DNA of 64,000 nucleotides from Rhododendron vialii. Its lineage: Eukaryota > Streptophyta > Magnoliopsida > Ericales > Ericaceae. The notes under the pieces are model-generated. The model saw nothing but the letters and a program-made list of their open reading frames with translations. It did no database searches and was not told the origin of the DNA. The stretch spans positions 38,919,501 through 38,983,500 of the forward strand of contig NC_080563.1 of NCBI RefSeq assembly GCF_030253575.1, written 5' to 3'. This document shows positions 1 to 11,792 of this stretch, piece by piece; positions within the stretch are counted from its first letter, which is position 1, and each line of letters starts with the position of its first letter. A program made the translations under genes and the position numbers.

Positions 1-1517
1 TAGTCTTACTATTACTTCTTTTCCTTTTATTTTTTCATGTGACATCTACTATTAAAAAGTTAAAGGGTTTAATTATTTGGTAAATAAACTTTCCTGTAAT
101 ATATCTTCTTTTGTTCTGGTCAAACTATTTTGCTTTTATATTTCTTTTGATTACAATAACTGATATAGACGTTAAAATATTTATATTGGTAAATATTACT
201 CACTTAATTTTAACCTTATATAGTAGGGTGTTTTTTTGCTAAAAATGATTTGTAAAAACAGTTGCTTCGGCAAAGAGCAGTTTTCCTTAGTTGAAGTCAC
301 ATAAAAATTTACATTTAAACTACTATGTCATACGAGAGATTAAGTGGATCGGCTATGATCTTAATTGAAAATGAGTACATCATTAAGCTTAAGTACAATA
401 ACTTAATTGAAGATTTTACTTCAAGAGATGCAAGAAGAAGTTGTTTTCTTTAAATTAGATTGTGGTAGTCAAAAATAATATAACCGGAGTTACATTTTTT
501 AAAATTATTTTGATGTAATTCAAGCTAAAATCACAATGTAACATTGATTTTTTTTTTTACTTATATGTTTTTTATTTGTTTTTCACTGACTTAATAGTAT
601 GTGGGCAATCAAGCTTGGGGTCGGGCTTGGGCAATCCAAACATCGGGGCCGGCCCTGCGTCCGTCCAAACTGCCACCAGCTAGCCAGACTCCTGGACATA
701 TGCTGACGGTGGTCACGGCCGGTCCTGATGGTCGGGTCCGTTCTCTTGCATTTTATTACTAAGCTATTGTCGTAGACTATACAAATAAAACCTAGCTCTT
801 TGTTTATGGTTCTAAAATATTTTTTGAGATACAAAGAGGCTAGAGAAGAAGAGAAACAAAGAAAACGGAGAGAATGGGTCAAAGAACAATGGTTTCCAGT
901 TCCACCGTCTACTCCGAGATGATCAACTCCATAATGAGCGGCTAAACTCTCCGGCTAGGGTAACGAGGATGCTTCTCCGAATAGTATGATTGTATAGATT
1001 TTTAGTGTAATGATTCATGGAGTAGTGGTTATAAAAGTATTCATTCTTTCGATCTATCTTTCGTGTTTGTATTCGTGATCGATATCAAGTACTGTGATAC
1101 GATAGTTTTCAATGCTTTCGGATAGTCTATGAGATAGACTACACAACATAAGACGGATCATGCTATTAAACAATGCACTTTGAGAGGGGTTGTTCCGATA
1201 TGTTGAGAAAGTCTTTACGAAGTATGAGTCTTGTGAATCGGAAATTATTGGTAGGGATCACAACCCTTATGGTGGTAATTTTTTATGTTGAATGTTAACC
1301 CGAGGTTTAATGTCAACCATACTATGAGGGGAGGTTGAATCGAAACTCTCTACTAACTACACTTAGTGAAGTGACAAATCAATGTACAATACAAACTCAT
1401 AACATATAAAAATACTTGCGTAGTTGAATAAAGCTCTATATGATAATACGGTTTAAAATATCAATAAATTGACCCTTCACCTACCCACTCCAAACAGAAA
1501 AATGAATATCAATTGAT
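1..1517. other. Left flank, no gene recognised
   Basis: AT-rich sequence without a convincing reading frame. A more GC-rich patch at about 600-730 and the stretch 830-1320 look like degraded repeat DNA, but I could not assign a family. The last few hundred bases lead into the first BAHD gene and would contain its promoter. No TATA box stands out. Confidence 0.5.
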
Positions 1518-1778
1518 TTGCCAAATTATGAGAGAAATGTGCTGATGTTGTTTTCTTTGTTTTTTTCCGTTGGCTTTTGGCCTCTTCTGTACCTACAACT
1601 CCGAAATTGCTCGATAAATGTGCTCATCTACTCACAGTTTTTTTTTTTTTGTTGGCTTTCGCCTCTTGTACGTGTACATAAAACTCAATACAACAAACTG
1701 CAAAGCTAATTGAACCAAAGTGAAGGGTTAGCTTCAGCAAGCACAGAAAAACAATAGTCTCCACAATCCCATTTTACA

Positions 1779-3143
1779 ATGAATCCTCCAATTGTTCAAA
1801 CCATCTCAGAGTGCTTCATCAAACCACAATATCCAGTAGAAGAGACAAAGCCTCCGATCTTCTTGACCGCATGGGACATAACCATGCTCTCACTCAATTA
1901 CATCCAAAAGGGTCTTCTGTTCATTAAGCCCCAAACAACAACAAATGATCAAGAAAACCTAGTCAAATCCCTCCTAGATAGGCTCAAGGATTCCCTCTCT
2001 CTCACCCTTGTTCATTTCTATCCCCTCGCCGGTCGACTCGCGACCCTGAAACAAGAAAACCCGCCTTCGTACTCCGTATACATCGATTTCAACAACAGTC
2101 CTGGAGCAAAATTTATCTATGCAACTGCAGATTTAACTATCGCGGACATTCTTTCCCCTGTTGATGTTCCTGTGGTTGTTCAATCCTTCTTTGATCACGA
2201 CAGGGCGATCAATCACGATGGGCACTCGATGTCGCTGTTGTCGATTCAAGTCACGGAGTTAATCGATGGGATATTCATCGGTTGTTCAGCCAACCACGCG
2301 GTTGTTGATGGGACATCTTATTGGCAGTTCTTCAACAGTTTATCTCAAACCTTCAGTGCACAAGAAAAGAATCCTGGAATTTCTCGACCTCCAATTCTTG
2401 AACGCTGGTTCCCTAACGGGCACAGTCCTATGCACAACCTCCCTTTCTCTCACCATGATCAGTTTATTAGGCGATTTGAACCACCCCCGCTAAGAGAGAG
2501 ATTCTTCCACTTCTCGTCGGAATCCGTAGCCAAACTCAAAGCAAAGGCTAATTCTGAAAGCAAATCGACCAAGATTTCCTCGTTCCAATCTGTATCCGCG
2601 CTTGTCTGGAGGTGTGTGATCCGGGCCCGTCGTCTTCCACGCGACCCGGAAAGCAATTTCAGCTGCAGTGTAAATAACCGGAGCCGAATAAACCCGCCGT
2701 TGCCGAACGAGTATTTCGGGAATTCGGTGAACTTTTTGACGGCAAAAGCCACCGTTGGCGAATTGCTTGATCACGGATTGGGGTGGGCGGCGTGGCGGTT
2801 GCACGAGACGGTGGAGGCCCACACCGATGCGGCGGTGCAACAGTGGGTGGAGAAGTGGATAGAGGATCCAGTTATAAGCACACGTGGGCCTGCTCTGTAT
2901 AACCCGTACGGTGTATTGGAATCGAGCTCGCCGCGGTTTAGGATGTACGAGAATGAGTTTGGGATGGGGAAAGCGGTGGCGATTCGGAGCGGTTATGCCA
3001 ATAAAATGGACGGGAAAGTGATGTTTTACCCTGGGTACGAAGGCGGCGGGAGCATGGATTTGGAGGTTAACCTCCCGCCGGAAACAATGGCCGCGCTTGA
3101 ATCTGACGAGGAGTTTATGGATGGCCTCAATGGCAAGTGCTGA
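1779..3143 (+). CDS. BAHD acyltransferase B1 (At3g50280-like), intact
   Basis: A 454-residue single-exon protein, within the usual 430-470 residue BAHD range. BAHD enzymes are soluble, normally cytosolic, and transfer an acyl group from acyl-CoA to an alcohol or amine. The catalytic HXXXD motif is HAVVD (H173, D177) in the context SANHAVVDGTSYW. The usual DFGWG structural motif appears as EFGMG at about residues 393-397, followed by the family block KAVAIRSGYANK. The N-terminal ISECFIKP and YIQKGLLFIKP blocks match the At3g50280-like clade, which also includes Arabidopsis EPS1. The start follows a 5' leader shared with the other copies (ending CCATTTTACAATG). An AATAAA-like signal lies near 3169. 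It is the closest relative of B3, also 454 residues. Substrate is unknown. Confidence 0.93.
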   Translation: MNPPIVQTISECFIKPQYPVEETKPPIFLTAWDITMLSLNYIQKGLLFIKPQTTTNDQENLVKSLLDRLKDSLSLTLVHFYPLAGRLATLKQENPPSYSVYIDFNNSPGAKFIYATADLTIADILSPVDVPVVVQSFFDHDRAINHDGHSMSLLSIQVTELIDGIFIGCSANHAVVDGTSYWQFFNSLSQTFSAQEKNPGISRPPILERWFPNGHSPMHNLPFSHHDQFIRRFEPPPLRERFFHFSSESVAKLKAKANSESKSTKISSFQSVSALVWRCVIRARRLPRDPESNFSCSVNNRSRINPPLPNEYFGNSVNFLTAKATVGELLDHGLGWAAWRLHETVEAHTDAAVQQWVEKWIEDPVISTRGPALYNPYGVLESSSPRFRMYENEFGMGKAVAIRSGYANKMDGKVMFYPGYEGGGSMDLEVNLPPETMAALESDEEFMDGLNGKC

Positions 3144-4161
3144 AGGGCACATTATCAACATTTAGAAGAATAAAAATTCATGTAGCAGGATGCTATTGAT
3201 TGTGACATGTAAAAAAATAAAATTATGTAGCAGAACGCTATTGATTGTGACACAAAGCTGGATTTGGATTAGGATTGGTTTGGTTCATATTTTTGTATCA
3301 CTTGAATTTTGATTTGTAATCTCTTAAAAATGTCAGTGCCACTCACTCTCTCGTTGTCTTTCTCAATGCTATCCAATTGTGGTGCGTGTGTTCGTGAATA
3401 AGCATAGCTCGAAGACAATAAAATATCAAGAGAGTTTGGATACAATGGAACCAAAATGCAACGTGAATGACTTATTAAAAATATAAACAGTAGTGCTATA
3501 GGGATCGACGGTCTCCATATCGAAATTGTACCGACGGCCGCGCCGGGCCAGCTCCGGCCACCGGACGGCCGATCTGAGCCGTTCAAAAATTTTTTTTTTA
3601 AAAAATGAGGGGAATTGCGAGAGAATCAACGGCATCTGATGTGTATAGGGTGTTTGATCCAAATACCATATTTTTCGTGTATATATTTATATACGAAAAA
3701 ATGGGGTATTTGGATCGAGCTTGCACTTACGCATGTCGGATGCCGTTGATTCCTACGAGGGCCCACTCGATTTTTTTTTTTAGAATTTTGGACAGCTCGG
3801 ATCGGCCGGCACGGCCGTCGGTATGATATTAGACGGTACCAATATCATTACTTAAAAAAAAATCAATGTGAATTGGAGCCCAAAATTATGGTTCACATCT
3901 GAATGGATATTTGTTAGGACATGGGTGAATGTTAAGTCTCATATCAGATAAATATGTAAAAGTTAATTCTTAACTTAATACTACTATAATTTCCAAGCGG
4001 TTGGCCCTGATCTGAACCATAGTGCTCCAAAAATTATTCAAATAAGAAACCCCAAAATTATGGAAGAGAGTCCATCCACCCCAACGATATACGAACCCAT
4101 GCTTTTGAGGAAGACAGTTGATGATCCTTTTCTCTGTCTCTCTGCTGGGAACCATGCATAA

Positions 4162-4857
4162 GGCGATCCACAGTGGTATAATCAAAAAAGGATAATCAAA
4201 AGTTGACACATCAGTTTTTGATTATTTACTTAAGATGTTGTTAAGCTTTATAATGTTGAGCTTCACAATGGTCACTTCTAGTCCACAATCAAAATAAGGG
4301 TCCACTCAATTTCACTCTCTCTCCCTCTCTGTTTCTTGCCATTTACTTCCCTCCATTTACATTTTTTTTTTGGCAAAAATATATCGATTCCCTCTCTTAA
4401 TTTTGGGGAAAAATCGGTGACTTTCTTCCCTCCTATTATGAATTTTTATTGGGAACAAAAAATAGAAATGGGAAAGAAGAGTGAAATACCTTAATCCGGC
4501 GATGATGGGTTGAATTGTAAATGATCGAGAGATATAAGCTTCCCTTTTTGAGGGAAAGAAATAGAAATAGTTTGTGGGTAAAGTGAAGGAGATATAAAGT
4601 AGGCGAAGAAGAGAAGAAAAAAAATACAAATTGAAACATGCGTGTATACAAAATTTGGAACTAGTTAACTTATGTGGTGTGGAGTCCACAAATTTTGATT
4701 ATTGAAAAAGGTTGCTAGTTTTGGTTATCCAAACCCCAAAATTTGATTATTTCTAAGGATGTTGCTAAGTTTGATTATACCATTGTGAGCCATCTTTTGT
4801 ACCAACATTGTTAACTTTAAAAATAATTGGCTTTTGATTATACCACCGTGGATGACC
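4162..4857. mobile_element. PIF/Harbinger-like (Tourist-type) MITE, 696 bp
   Basis: The termini are inverted repeats: the left end reads GGCGATCCACAGTGGTATAA and the reverse complement of the right end reads GGTCATCCACGGTGGTATAA. The element is flanked by TAA on both sides (4159-4161 and 4858-4860), the 3-bp target duplication typical of PIF/Harbinger elements. There is no coding capacity. The left part is missing from the matching place in copy B (about 14320), where a deletion has removed it. Confidence 0.7.
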
Positions 4858-4947
4858 TAACAACCCATGTTTTTCTTTGATCAGAAAAGGCAATTTGTAA
4901 AATGGAGGGAAAAAAGCTTTGTATACCATAAATGCAACATTAACTAA

Positions 4948-5601
4948 GGCTATCTACAATGGTATAATCAAAAGTCAATTGTTATTAAAGTTAACAAATT
5001 GTTGCCGCAAAAGATGGCTCACAATATATGGTATAGTCAAACTTAGCAACACCCTTAGAAATAATCAAATTTTGGGCTTGGATAACCAAAACTAACAATT
5101 TTTTTTAATAATCAAAATTTGTGAACCCCAAACCATAAAAGTTAACTGGTTCCAAAATTTATGTGCATGCATGTTTTAACTAGTATTTTTATTCTTCGTC
5201 TGCTCTATATATTCTTCACATTACCCACAAATTGTTTCTCTTTCTTTCCCTCCAAAAGTGAAGCTCATATCTCTCGATCACAATTCAACCCATCGTTGCC
5301 AGATTACGGTATTTCACTCTTCTTCTTATTTCTATTTTATTCCTTTTTTGTTCTTCTACCTGTTGTTGAGTACATGAAGAACATTGCATTCATTTCAAAA
5401 TTCAAGAACACATCTGATTGTTTTTGGTAGATTAAAAGAGTGGTGAATTTGTGATATTAGTTTGGTTAGATAGGCTACACGAATAGCGAAAAAAAAGTTT
5501 CGGTGTTGTTTTGATAGAGAACACTAGGAAGAACACCATATGTTCGACATATTTTTTCCCAAAAAACGTAATAGAGGAAAGTGAATGGCGGAAAACAGAG
5601 G

Positions 5602-5683
<82 letters not shown>

Positions 5684-5845
5684 TTGTAATGGACACATTA
5701 TTTTGGTTATGGACTAAAAATGATCATTGTGGACCTCAGGTTCTCAACAGTGTTAAGCTTTTAAAAACCTCTTAAATGAATAATCAAAAGCTGATGTATC
5801 TATTTTTGATTATCTATTTTTGATTGTACACTGTGAGCCATCTTT
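4948..5845. mobile_element. Mosaic of related MITE ends
   Basis: The left edge (GGCTATCTACAATGGTATAA) follows TAA at 4945-4947 and resembles the terminus of the preceding MITE. Inverted versions of a GATGGCTCACAATGG-type end occur near 5019 and 5820-5845. The stretch appears to be nested or recombined members of one MITE family, but I cannot fix the individual boundaries. The same mosaic recurs at about 14998-15850 in copy B. Confidence 0.4.
5604..5680. repeat. (GA)n-(GT)n compound microsatellite
   Basis: About 25 GA dinucleotides are followed directly by about 13 GT dinucleotides. The matching place in copy B (about 15650-15690) is instead a run of roughly 20 G followed by a short GA tract, so the locus has changed fast since duplication. 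Confidence 0.95.
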
Positions 5846-5869
5846 TCCAATTGACTGAACGAAAGTAAA

Positions 5870-8110
5870 TTAAGGAGAGAGCAAGGGGGGGGGGGGGAGG
5901 AGGAGAGAGAGAGAGAAAGAGAGGAAAGATTGAACGAGAGCAAATTGGGAAGTGAGAAACGTGAAAACGTGGGGAGGAGGTGTGAATATGGACTATAAAT
6001 CATCCTAGCAGGTAATGGCCTTTTCACCGGTTCCCCGTGTAGGGCTTCTTTTTGGAGGGTTGGCACGCTGTAGTTTCCACCTCATATCATTTTACCGGTC
6101 AAGAAAACAAAAAATCCAATCTATTGTGCACCATTCTTCAGCCCTCTTCTTAAGGTACATACAGGCGTTCCGGCCAATTCCTTTGTTTCGTGCTCCTAAA
6201 TCATTGCATATATTTTTGTTCATGTATATCCTGTAAATTTGTTTCTCATTAATATATAACAGCTGTGGTATAATACATACGCACATATTGTGTATTGGTC
6301 TTCTTTTATTTGATTCCAATTTATTTCCCATGTATGTGATTCAGCCTTTTAGTCTTTATAAGGTCGAATAATGATCGAGCAATAAAAATGCATGATTTTC
6401 ATGCAAAATGTCTTCATGATCGAATATTGATTGATCTCGCCTCGCATATTTTATGAAGTTATGAGGTGCAATATAGCATTTATTAACATGTTTAGATGTT
6501 TCATTCAAACTGAAAGAAGCATAAAACATACACAAAACTTGATCCTTAGATCCAACCAAATAGAGTCCGTCGAAACTTATATCTGTTTTTAATCTACAAA
6601 ATAAAAAAACCAATAAAGTGTCAGGAATAATAAGCCGAATTCCCACAAGTATAAACCACGAAGGCATGAAAAAACTTCATCGAAATGCACAAAACCGGCC
6701 ACAAGAGAGTGAGACACAAGCAATTTTACGTGATTCTCCCAAATTTGAGGTACATCTACGGGATCGGAGTCTAATTCCACTATCAACAAAAATTTTTACA
6801 AATGGGTTCATAAGAAATTCAAGGATCTCACAAACACGGTTGGAGCCTGCGGTTTTCATTGACAGAAGCAACAGCTGATGCGTCGGCTTTGGCAGTTGTT
6901 TGAGGTGAAAGCAGAAAATATATAGGGTCCTGTAAATAAATGAGTTTTTTTTTTTTTTTTTTTTATAGGCAACAAAATTTATTAGAGTGTTGATAGTCTT
7001 ACCTAATGAGTCGTAATCAAAACTCCTTCAATTTCATCATTTTTGTTTTTGGCCGTTGTTTTCTATTTTACACGAACGGAGTTTTTTTTCACCCTAATTG
7101 TTCTTTTGCCTTCTGTTTGCTTGGGAATGACAACGACGACGACGAGGATGCAAACTGCTAATAGCTGCTCTTTCGTTATCTGTAACTTCCGATCTTTTAT
7201 TTTTTTAGCCAAACTTCAAAATCTAAACTACTGGGAAGCTTGTTCGATTTCTTGACCCTGGTTTATACACTTATTGAGTTAGGAAAACTTTAATACTCCA
7301 TCTGAAAGCTCAATAAAATTCAAGCAACTGCTTGGCTCGAATCAGTTCGTGTATCTGTATTTGTTGGTTCCGGTTTTATTTTGCAAATTAAAACGGAGAT
7401 AGGTTTCCACGGCTCTATTTGGTTGGATCTAAGGATCAAGTTTTGTGTATGTTTTATGCTTCTTTCAATTTGAATGAAACATCCAATCATGTTCATAAAT
7501 GCTATATTGCGCCTCATAGTTTCATAAAATATGCGAGCGAAAATCAATCAATATTCGTTCACGAAGACATTTTCAAGAAAATCATGCATTTTTATTGCTC
7601 GATCATTATTCAATCTTAGAAAGACTAGAAGGCTGAATCACATACATGCGAAATAAATTGGAATCAAATAATAGAAGACCAACACACAATACGTGCGTAT
7701 ATATTATACCACACCTGTTTTATATTAATGAGAAATAAATTTCCAGGATATATGGAATGATTTAGGAGCATGAAACAAAGGAATTGGCCAGAACGTATGT
7801 ACGTACCTTAAGAAGAGGACTGGAGAATGGCGCACAAGAGACTTGATTTTTTGTATTTTGTTTTTCTATTTTTTTTATCGGTAGAATGATAGGAGGAGGA
7901 AACTATAGCGTGCTCCCTCCAAAAAGAAGTCCTACACGGGGAACTGGTGAAAAGGCCGTTACCAGCAAGGATAATTTATACTCCATATTCACATCTCCTC
8001 CCCACATCTCCACATATCTCTCTCCCCAATTTACTCGCGTTCAGTCTTTCCTCCCTATGTTTCTCTCCTCACGTCTCCATGTTTCTCTCTCCTCAATTTA
8101 CTCTTGCTCA
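5870..8110. repeat. Long inverted repeat (arms ~750 bp, loop ~735 bp), copy A
   Basis: The left arm, about 5870-6620, is matched in reverse complement by about 7355-8110. Examples are the block around 6410-6570 against 7410-7560, and the block around 6000-6105 against 7880-7975. Arms are similar but not identical. The loop at about 6621-7354 shows no gene. It could be a long-TIR (foldback or Mutator-like) element or a simple inverted duplication. No clear target duplication was found at its outer edges. Confidence 0.8.
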
Positions 8111-9113
8111 CAACGGTTCAACGGATTTTTGAAGCAGCCCTACGGATAAATATGGATTGTCGGTTGATCCGGACAAAACTTTTTCTCAAATACTATTCGA
8201 TGTTAATGCAGTTGGAGAAAATATATGCGATAGGCCTCCTATTGCACAAGGTTGAATGGTACTCCTTCCTCAAGATATATTGACCTTCAAGTTCTCTTCT
8301 GTGCAGTGAATTGAACTCACGAACCATATAGTTTCCCGACACTCGAAATCCAAATAAAATGTTGTAGCAAATATAATCTATATCGATCGGAAAATGATGG
8401 CTGAATGTATTTAATCAGAACAAAAGCAGTACGTAGGAAATATGTGATAATCATTCTGTATGTTTTTAAAGCAGGATAGAGACAGAGATATTGATAAGAG
8501 TTTTTCACCAGTGTGTTTCAGCCGAAAAGAGGGATTAGATTTATATACAGTTTAAGCAATCAACTTTTCTGATATATAGGAGAAGAAATAGGAGATAATC
8601 AAGCTAAATTGGGTTTACTCAACAATATGCTACTAATAATTAGGAGAAAAACAAGGAGACCAATTCAAAAGTATTCCCACTCCTTTATCTCTAACTGTAT
8701 ATATTACTACCTCCTTTACAAAACCCACGTGATTAAAATTAAATTAAAGTAAAATATTAAATTAAACCAACAAATGCTACAGATGCGTACGGCCCAATCA
8801 AAGTGAAGTTGCAAGTGTAGGTAGGCAGGAGTTTCCTATATAGCAGAAAGATGAGTTACTGCATACTGGGAAACCAATCCATTAACTTCTTGTATAGTAT
8901 AGAATTTGCAAGAAAGATGGCTCACAAGGAGTAAAGAGACAAAAGGGGGTAAATTTATTACAGTAAGCTAATATTTTGTGTATCTCATTTTTCAAATGAT
9001 CTGCCGGCTACAATCTTTAAAAAAAAAAAAAGAGAGTAAAATAATTGGATAGTAGAGATGCTTTCGTATATATGATTTGACATTTTGCAAAAAATTGCTT
9101 TATTAGTTGAGTT

Positions 9114-9495
9114 CTCCTAAACTTAAAAAAAAAAAAAAAAAAAAGTTATTTTGTCCTTATTTGAATTTTTTTTGTAATTGTTAGTTTTGCCCCTAACTTT
9201 TGTGTATTATGAATTCGTCTCGACGAGGGGAATAGGAAAAGTGAAATTTTTTTTAATTTTATCCAAGTATTTTGAGAAATAACCATTTTTTAGCAGAATA
9301 AGTGAAATAAGTTGACTTGTTTTTCTAAAAAGTGGTTATTTCCCAAAATACTTTGGTAAAAATAAATAAAATTACTTTTTCGATTCCTTTCGTCGAGACG
9401 AATCAATAATTCACAAAAATGTGACGCAAAACTAACAAATGCGAAAAAAAATTAAATAAGGAGAAAACCAACTTAAAATTTTTTAAGTTTAGGAG
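9114..9495. mobile_element. Foldback MITE, 382 bp (copy A)
   Basis: It begins CTCCTAAACTTAAAA and ends TTTTAAGTTTAGGAG, perfect inverted ends. The interior is also largely palindromic: CAAGTATTTTGAGAAATAACC near 9265 is mirrored near 9340. A second copy sits at the same relative place in copy B (23561-23934), so it inserted before that duplication. A one-sided relative lies inside the Mutator-like element near 29520-29650. Confidence 0.75.
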
Positions 9496-9507
9496 TGAGT
9501 CCATCAC

Positions 9508-9675
9508 TTTTTTTTGAACAACAAAGAAGATTTTTATTAAAAGAGAGAGAGAAGAGTACAAGAGGGAAAACCAAGAACAAACCAAACAAAAATAGCATCA
9601 CAAGCACAAATGACACATTCCAACGAGGTTGGCACCTATCCCAGCTCCAATCAGCTGCTCGAGAGTCCAAACAAT
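9508..9675 (-). mobile_element. LINE 3' tail remnant (5'-truncated)
   Basis: Read on the minus strand, this ends in an AATAAAAATCTTC-type tail followed by poly(A) (the T run at 9508-9515), as in plant L1-clade LINE 3' ends. Only the tail is left. The duplicated counterpart is at about 23948-24115. A chance AT-rich tract with poly(A) cannot be excluded. Confidence 0.45.
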
Positions 9676-10498
9676 GCTTAAAATTTTAAATGCGTTTGAG
9701 GTCTATGTAGGCAGTGGCAAAACAATGTACAATACGAACTCACTGGAGGAGGTTTCACGGGGACACCCCCGTAGTTACACTCGGAGAGAAAAAGAAGGCT
9801 AGCAACTAAAACGAAAAATAAATGTAATGGTCATGGCACCAAGAAATGAAGTTGTGGCATTAACCCTACCCTTGACATTTCCATAACATATATATATTTA
9901 AGAAAGGGGCCTATACGCGTATAAATGTAGGTTAACTACTGATTTTACTAAGCTGATTAAAAAAATAGTGATTTTATTGAAAGCGGTACAAGAAATATAA
10001 TTTTTATATCACATTATGGGTAAATTTGATTCACCAAATCAGATAAACTAATAATTGCATAATTTTGACACATGGTACCGCTTAATTGGTCACATAACTT
10101 GACGAGATTTAATCGGCAAATACCGTTTCTCATCTATTAAGCCTTACAACACGTGACGATTTCTGATAGACTTGAAATATCTAAATCTCAAATATGTTAA
10201 AATTTTACTAGTAACAAATAGATATCAATTCTCAATATGGAATACATATTTATAAATTTGTCAAATCGACCATTCGTCAACTACCCACTCATCCTCCCTT
10301 TCCCCGAAATTGCTTGGGAAAATCCTATTAGCGGAATTTCTGGGTCAAGCGAATCTCTTTCCTTGGTAGCTCAGAACTTTTAACTCCACAGGCTTGGCTT
10401 AAAACTCAATACAACATAGCTAATCTTCAATTAAACCAAGGTGAAGGTTTAGCTTCATCAAGCACTGAAAAGAAAATTCTCCACAATATCCCATTAAA

Positions 10499-11708
10499 AT
10501 GAGCCCTCCAATTGTTCAAACCATCTCAGAGTGCTTCATCAAACCCCAATATCCAGTAGAAGAGGTAAAGCTTCCAATCCACTTGGCCTCATGGGACACA
10601 TTCATGCTCTCAGCGAATCACATCCAAAAGGGTCTTCTGTTCATTAAGCCTCAAACAACAACTGATCAAGAAAATCCAGTAAAATCCCTCCTAAATAGGC
10701 TCAAGGATTCCCTCTCTCTCACCCTTGTTCATTTCTGTCCCCTCACCGGTCGACTCGCTGTTTGCTCCATAACTGTGATTTTCTTTTTATTCATCAATTG
10801 AACGACATGTGGCAAGGGCAAAATTGGAAAGATAAAGGGTGACTTTGGGTCACTGTAATAAAGTAAGTTTGAATTGAATAAACTGATTAATGTCAATAAA
10901 ACTATAGTAAAGTTTTAAGGATTATTTACCCGTCGAGTGGCCAGTAAATGGTATGATTCCTTTATTAATTGAATATTATATGAATTATTTCTTTCGTCGA
11001 TCAAGTGACAGATGTCAGAAGGGAGTATATCCAACTTTCCCATGATCAAAGGAACAGTTAACCACGATCAAAAAGGCAATTTTCCAAACATGGATTTCTC
11101 ATTGTTCGTGGAAATTATTTGCCAGAGTTTGAAAGGAGGTTCAACTGCCGCCTTGGGGGGAAGATTCAAATTCAAACTTAAGAGAGCCTCTATTTATGAT
11201 CGAGATCAAGACAGTTTGAAGGACACACAATCAACGCCCACAGGCCTTTATTTTTTTATTTTCTATGAGTAGTTATAACTTGTAATTGTTCGCTCGATTA
11301 TCTTAATCGGTTGTTCTTCTACTTTGGAGATTAATAAAGTCCATTTTATTATTCTTCTTCCACAATCCATCAACTTCATTGTTTGTTTCCAAAAAAGTCC
11401 TGAAAACGGCAAGGAACCAAACTCCACTTTTCACATCCACATTCCAGCAAATCACAATATAGTTTCTCCGTCGATTTCCCGTCGATTGGATAGAAATCAA
11501 AAAATTAGGTAACACTCGCGACCCTGAAACAAGAAAACCCGCCTTCTTACTCTGTGTGTATCGATTGCAACAATAGTCATGGAGCAAAATTTATCTATGC
11601 AACTGTGGATTTAACTATCCTGACATTCTTTCGACTGTTGATGTTCCTGTCGTCGTCCAATCCTTCTTTGATCATGACAGGGCAATTAATCACGATGGGC
11701 ATTTGATG
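10499..11708 (+). pseudogene. BAHD acyltransferase B2, pseudogene split by a solo LTR
   Basis: The start context and residues 1-87 (through PLTGRLA) are nearly identical to B4. A solo LTR (10759-11514) then interrupts the frame, and coding homology resumes at 11515 with TLKQENPPSYSVCID. A 2-nt deletion near 11617 shifts the frame in the second part. Homology ends at about 11708, before the HXXXD motif, and joins sequence like that upstream of B3 and like 32590. The whole C-terminal half is absent, so no active enzyme is possible. The ORF reads on into the LTR for a few residues only. Confidence 0.92.
10759..11514. mobile_element. Solo LTR, 756 bp, inserted in B2
   Basis: The element starts TGTTTGCTCC and ends TTAGGTAACA, the TG...CA ends of an LTR. 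It is flanked by a perfect 5-bp target duplication, CTCGC, at 10754-10758 and 11515-11519. Removing it restores the colinear BAHD sequence seen in B4. No internal region or second LTR is present, so it is a solo LTR. Copia or gypsy family not determined. It is a fossil fragment and younger than the B2/B4 duplication, because B4 lacks it. Confidence 0.92.
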
Positions 11709-11792
11709 CGCCTGGAACCTAGCTAAATCTTTGCCATTTTGTGATTCGTTCAAATCTCTTATCTTAAGGGTATAAAAGCCTATTAAAAAAAA

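Larger units (their letters stand above)
3144..10498. repeat. Segmental duplication, copy A (spacer B1 to B2)
   Basis: This spacer is colinear with the spacer after B3 (13770-26140). The two align by eye from the BAHD stop codon through the MITE cluster, the long inverted repeat, the foldback MITE and the LINE tail up to the leader of the next BAHD copy. Copy A lacks the nested LTRs, two SINEs, a hairpin MITE and a MITE-plus-LTR insertion that copy B carries. It keeps about 500 bp near 3780-4275 that copy B has lost. Confidence 0.9.

Noticed and set aside
1518-1709. 63-residue frame just before B1
   Set aside because: It lies in the T-rich leader, has no homologous frame before the other copies and no domain.
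2490-3161. Minus-strand open frames of about 200 residues inside each BAHD gene
   Set aside because: They recur at the same place in every copy because the genes are paralogs. They are antisense shadows with no domain.
5432-5698. HTHTHT/SLSLSL-type small proteins
   Set aside because: Translation of GA/GT microsatellites. The same applies to the RE-repeat frames at 34673-35049 and the proline runs at 40881-41229.
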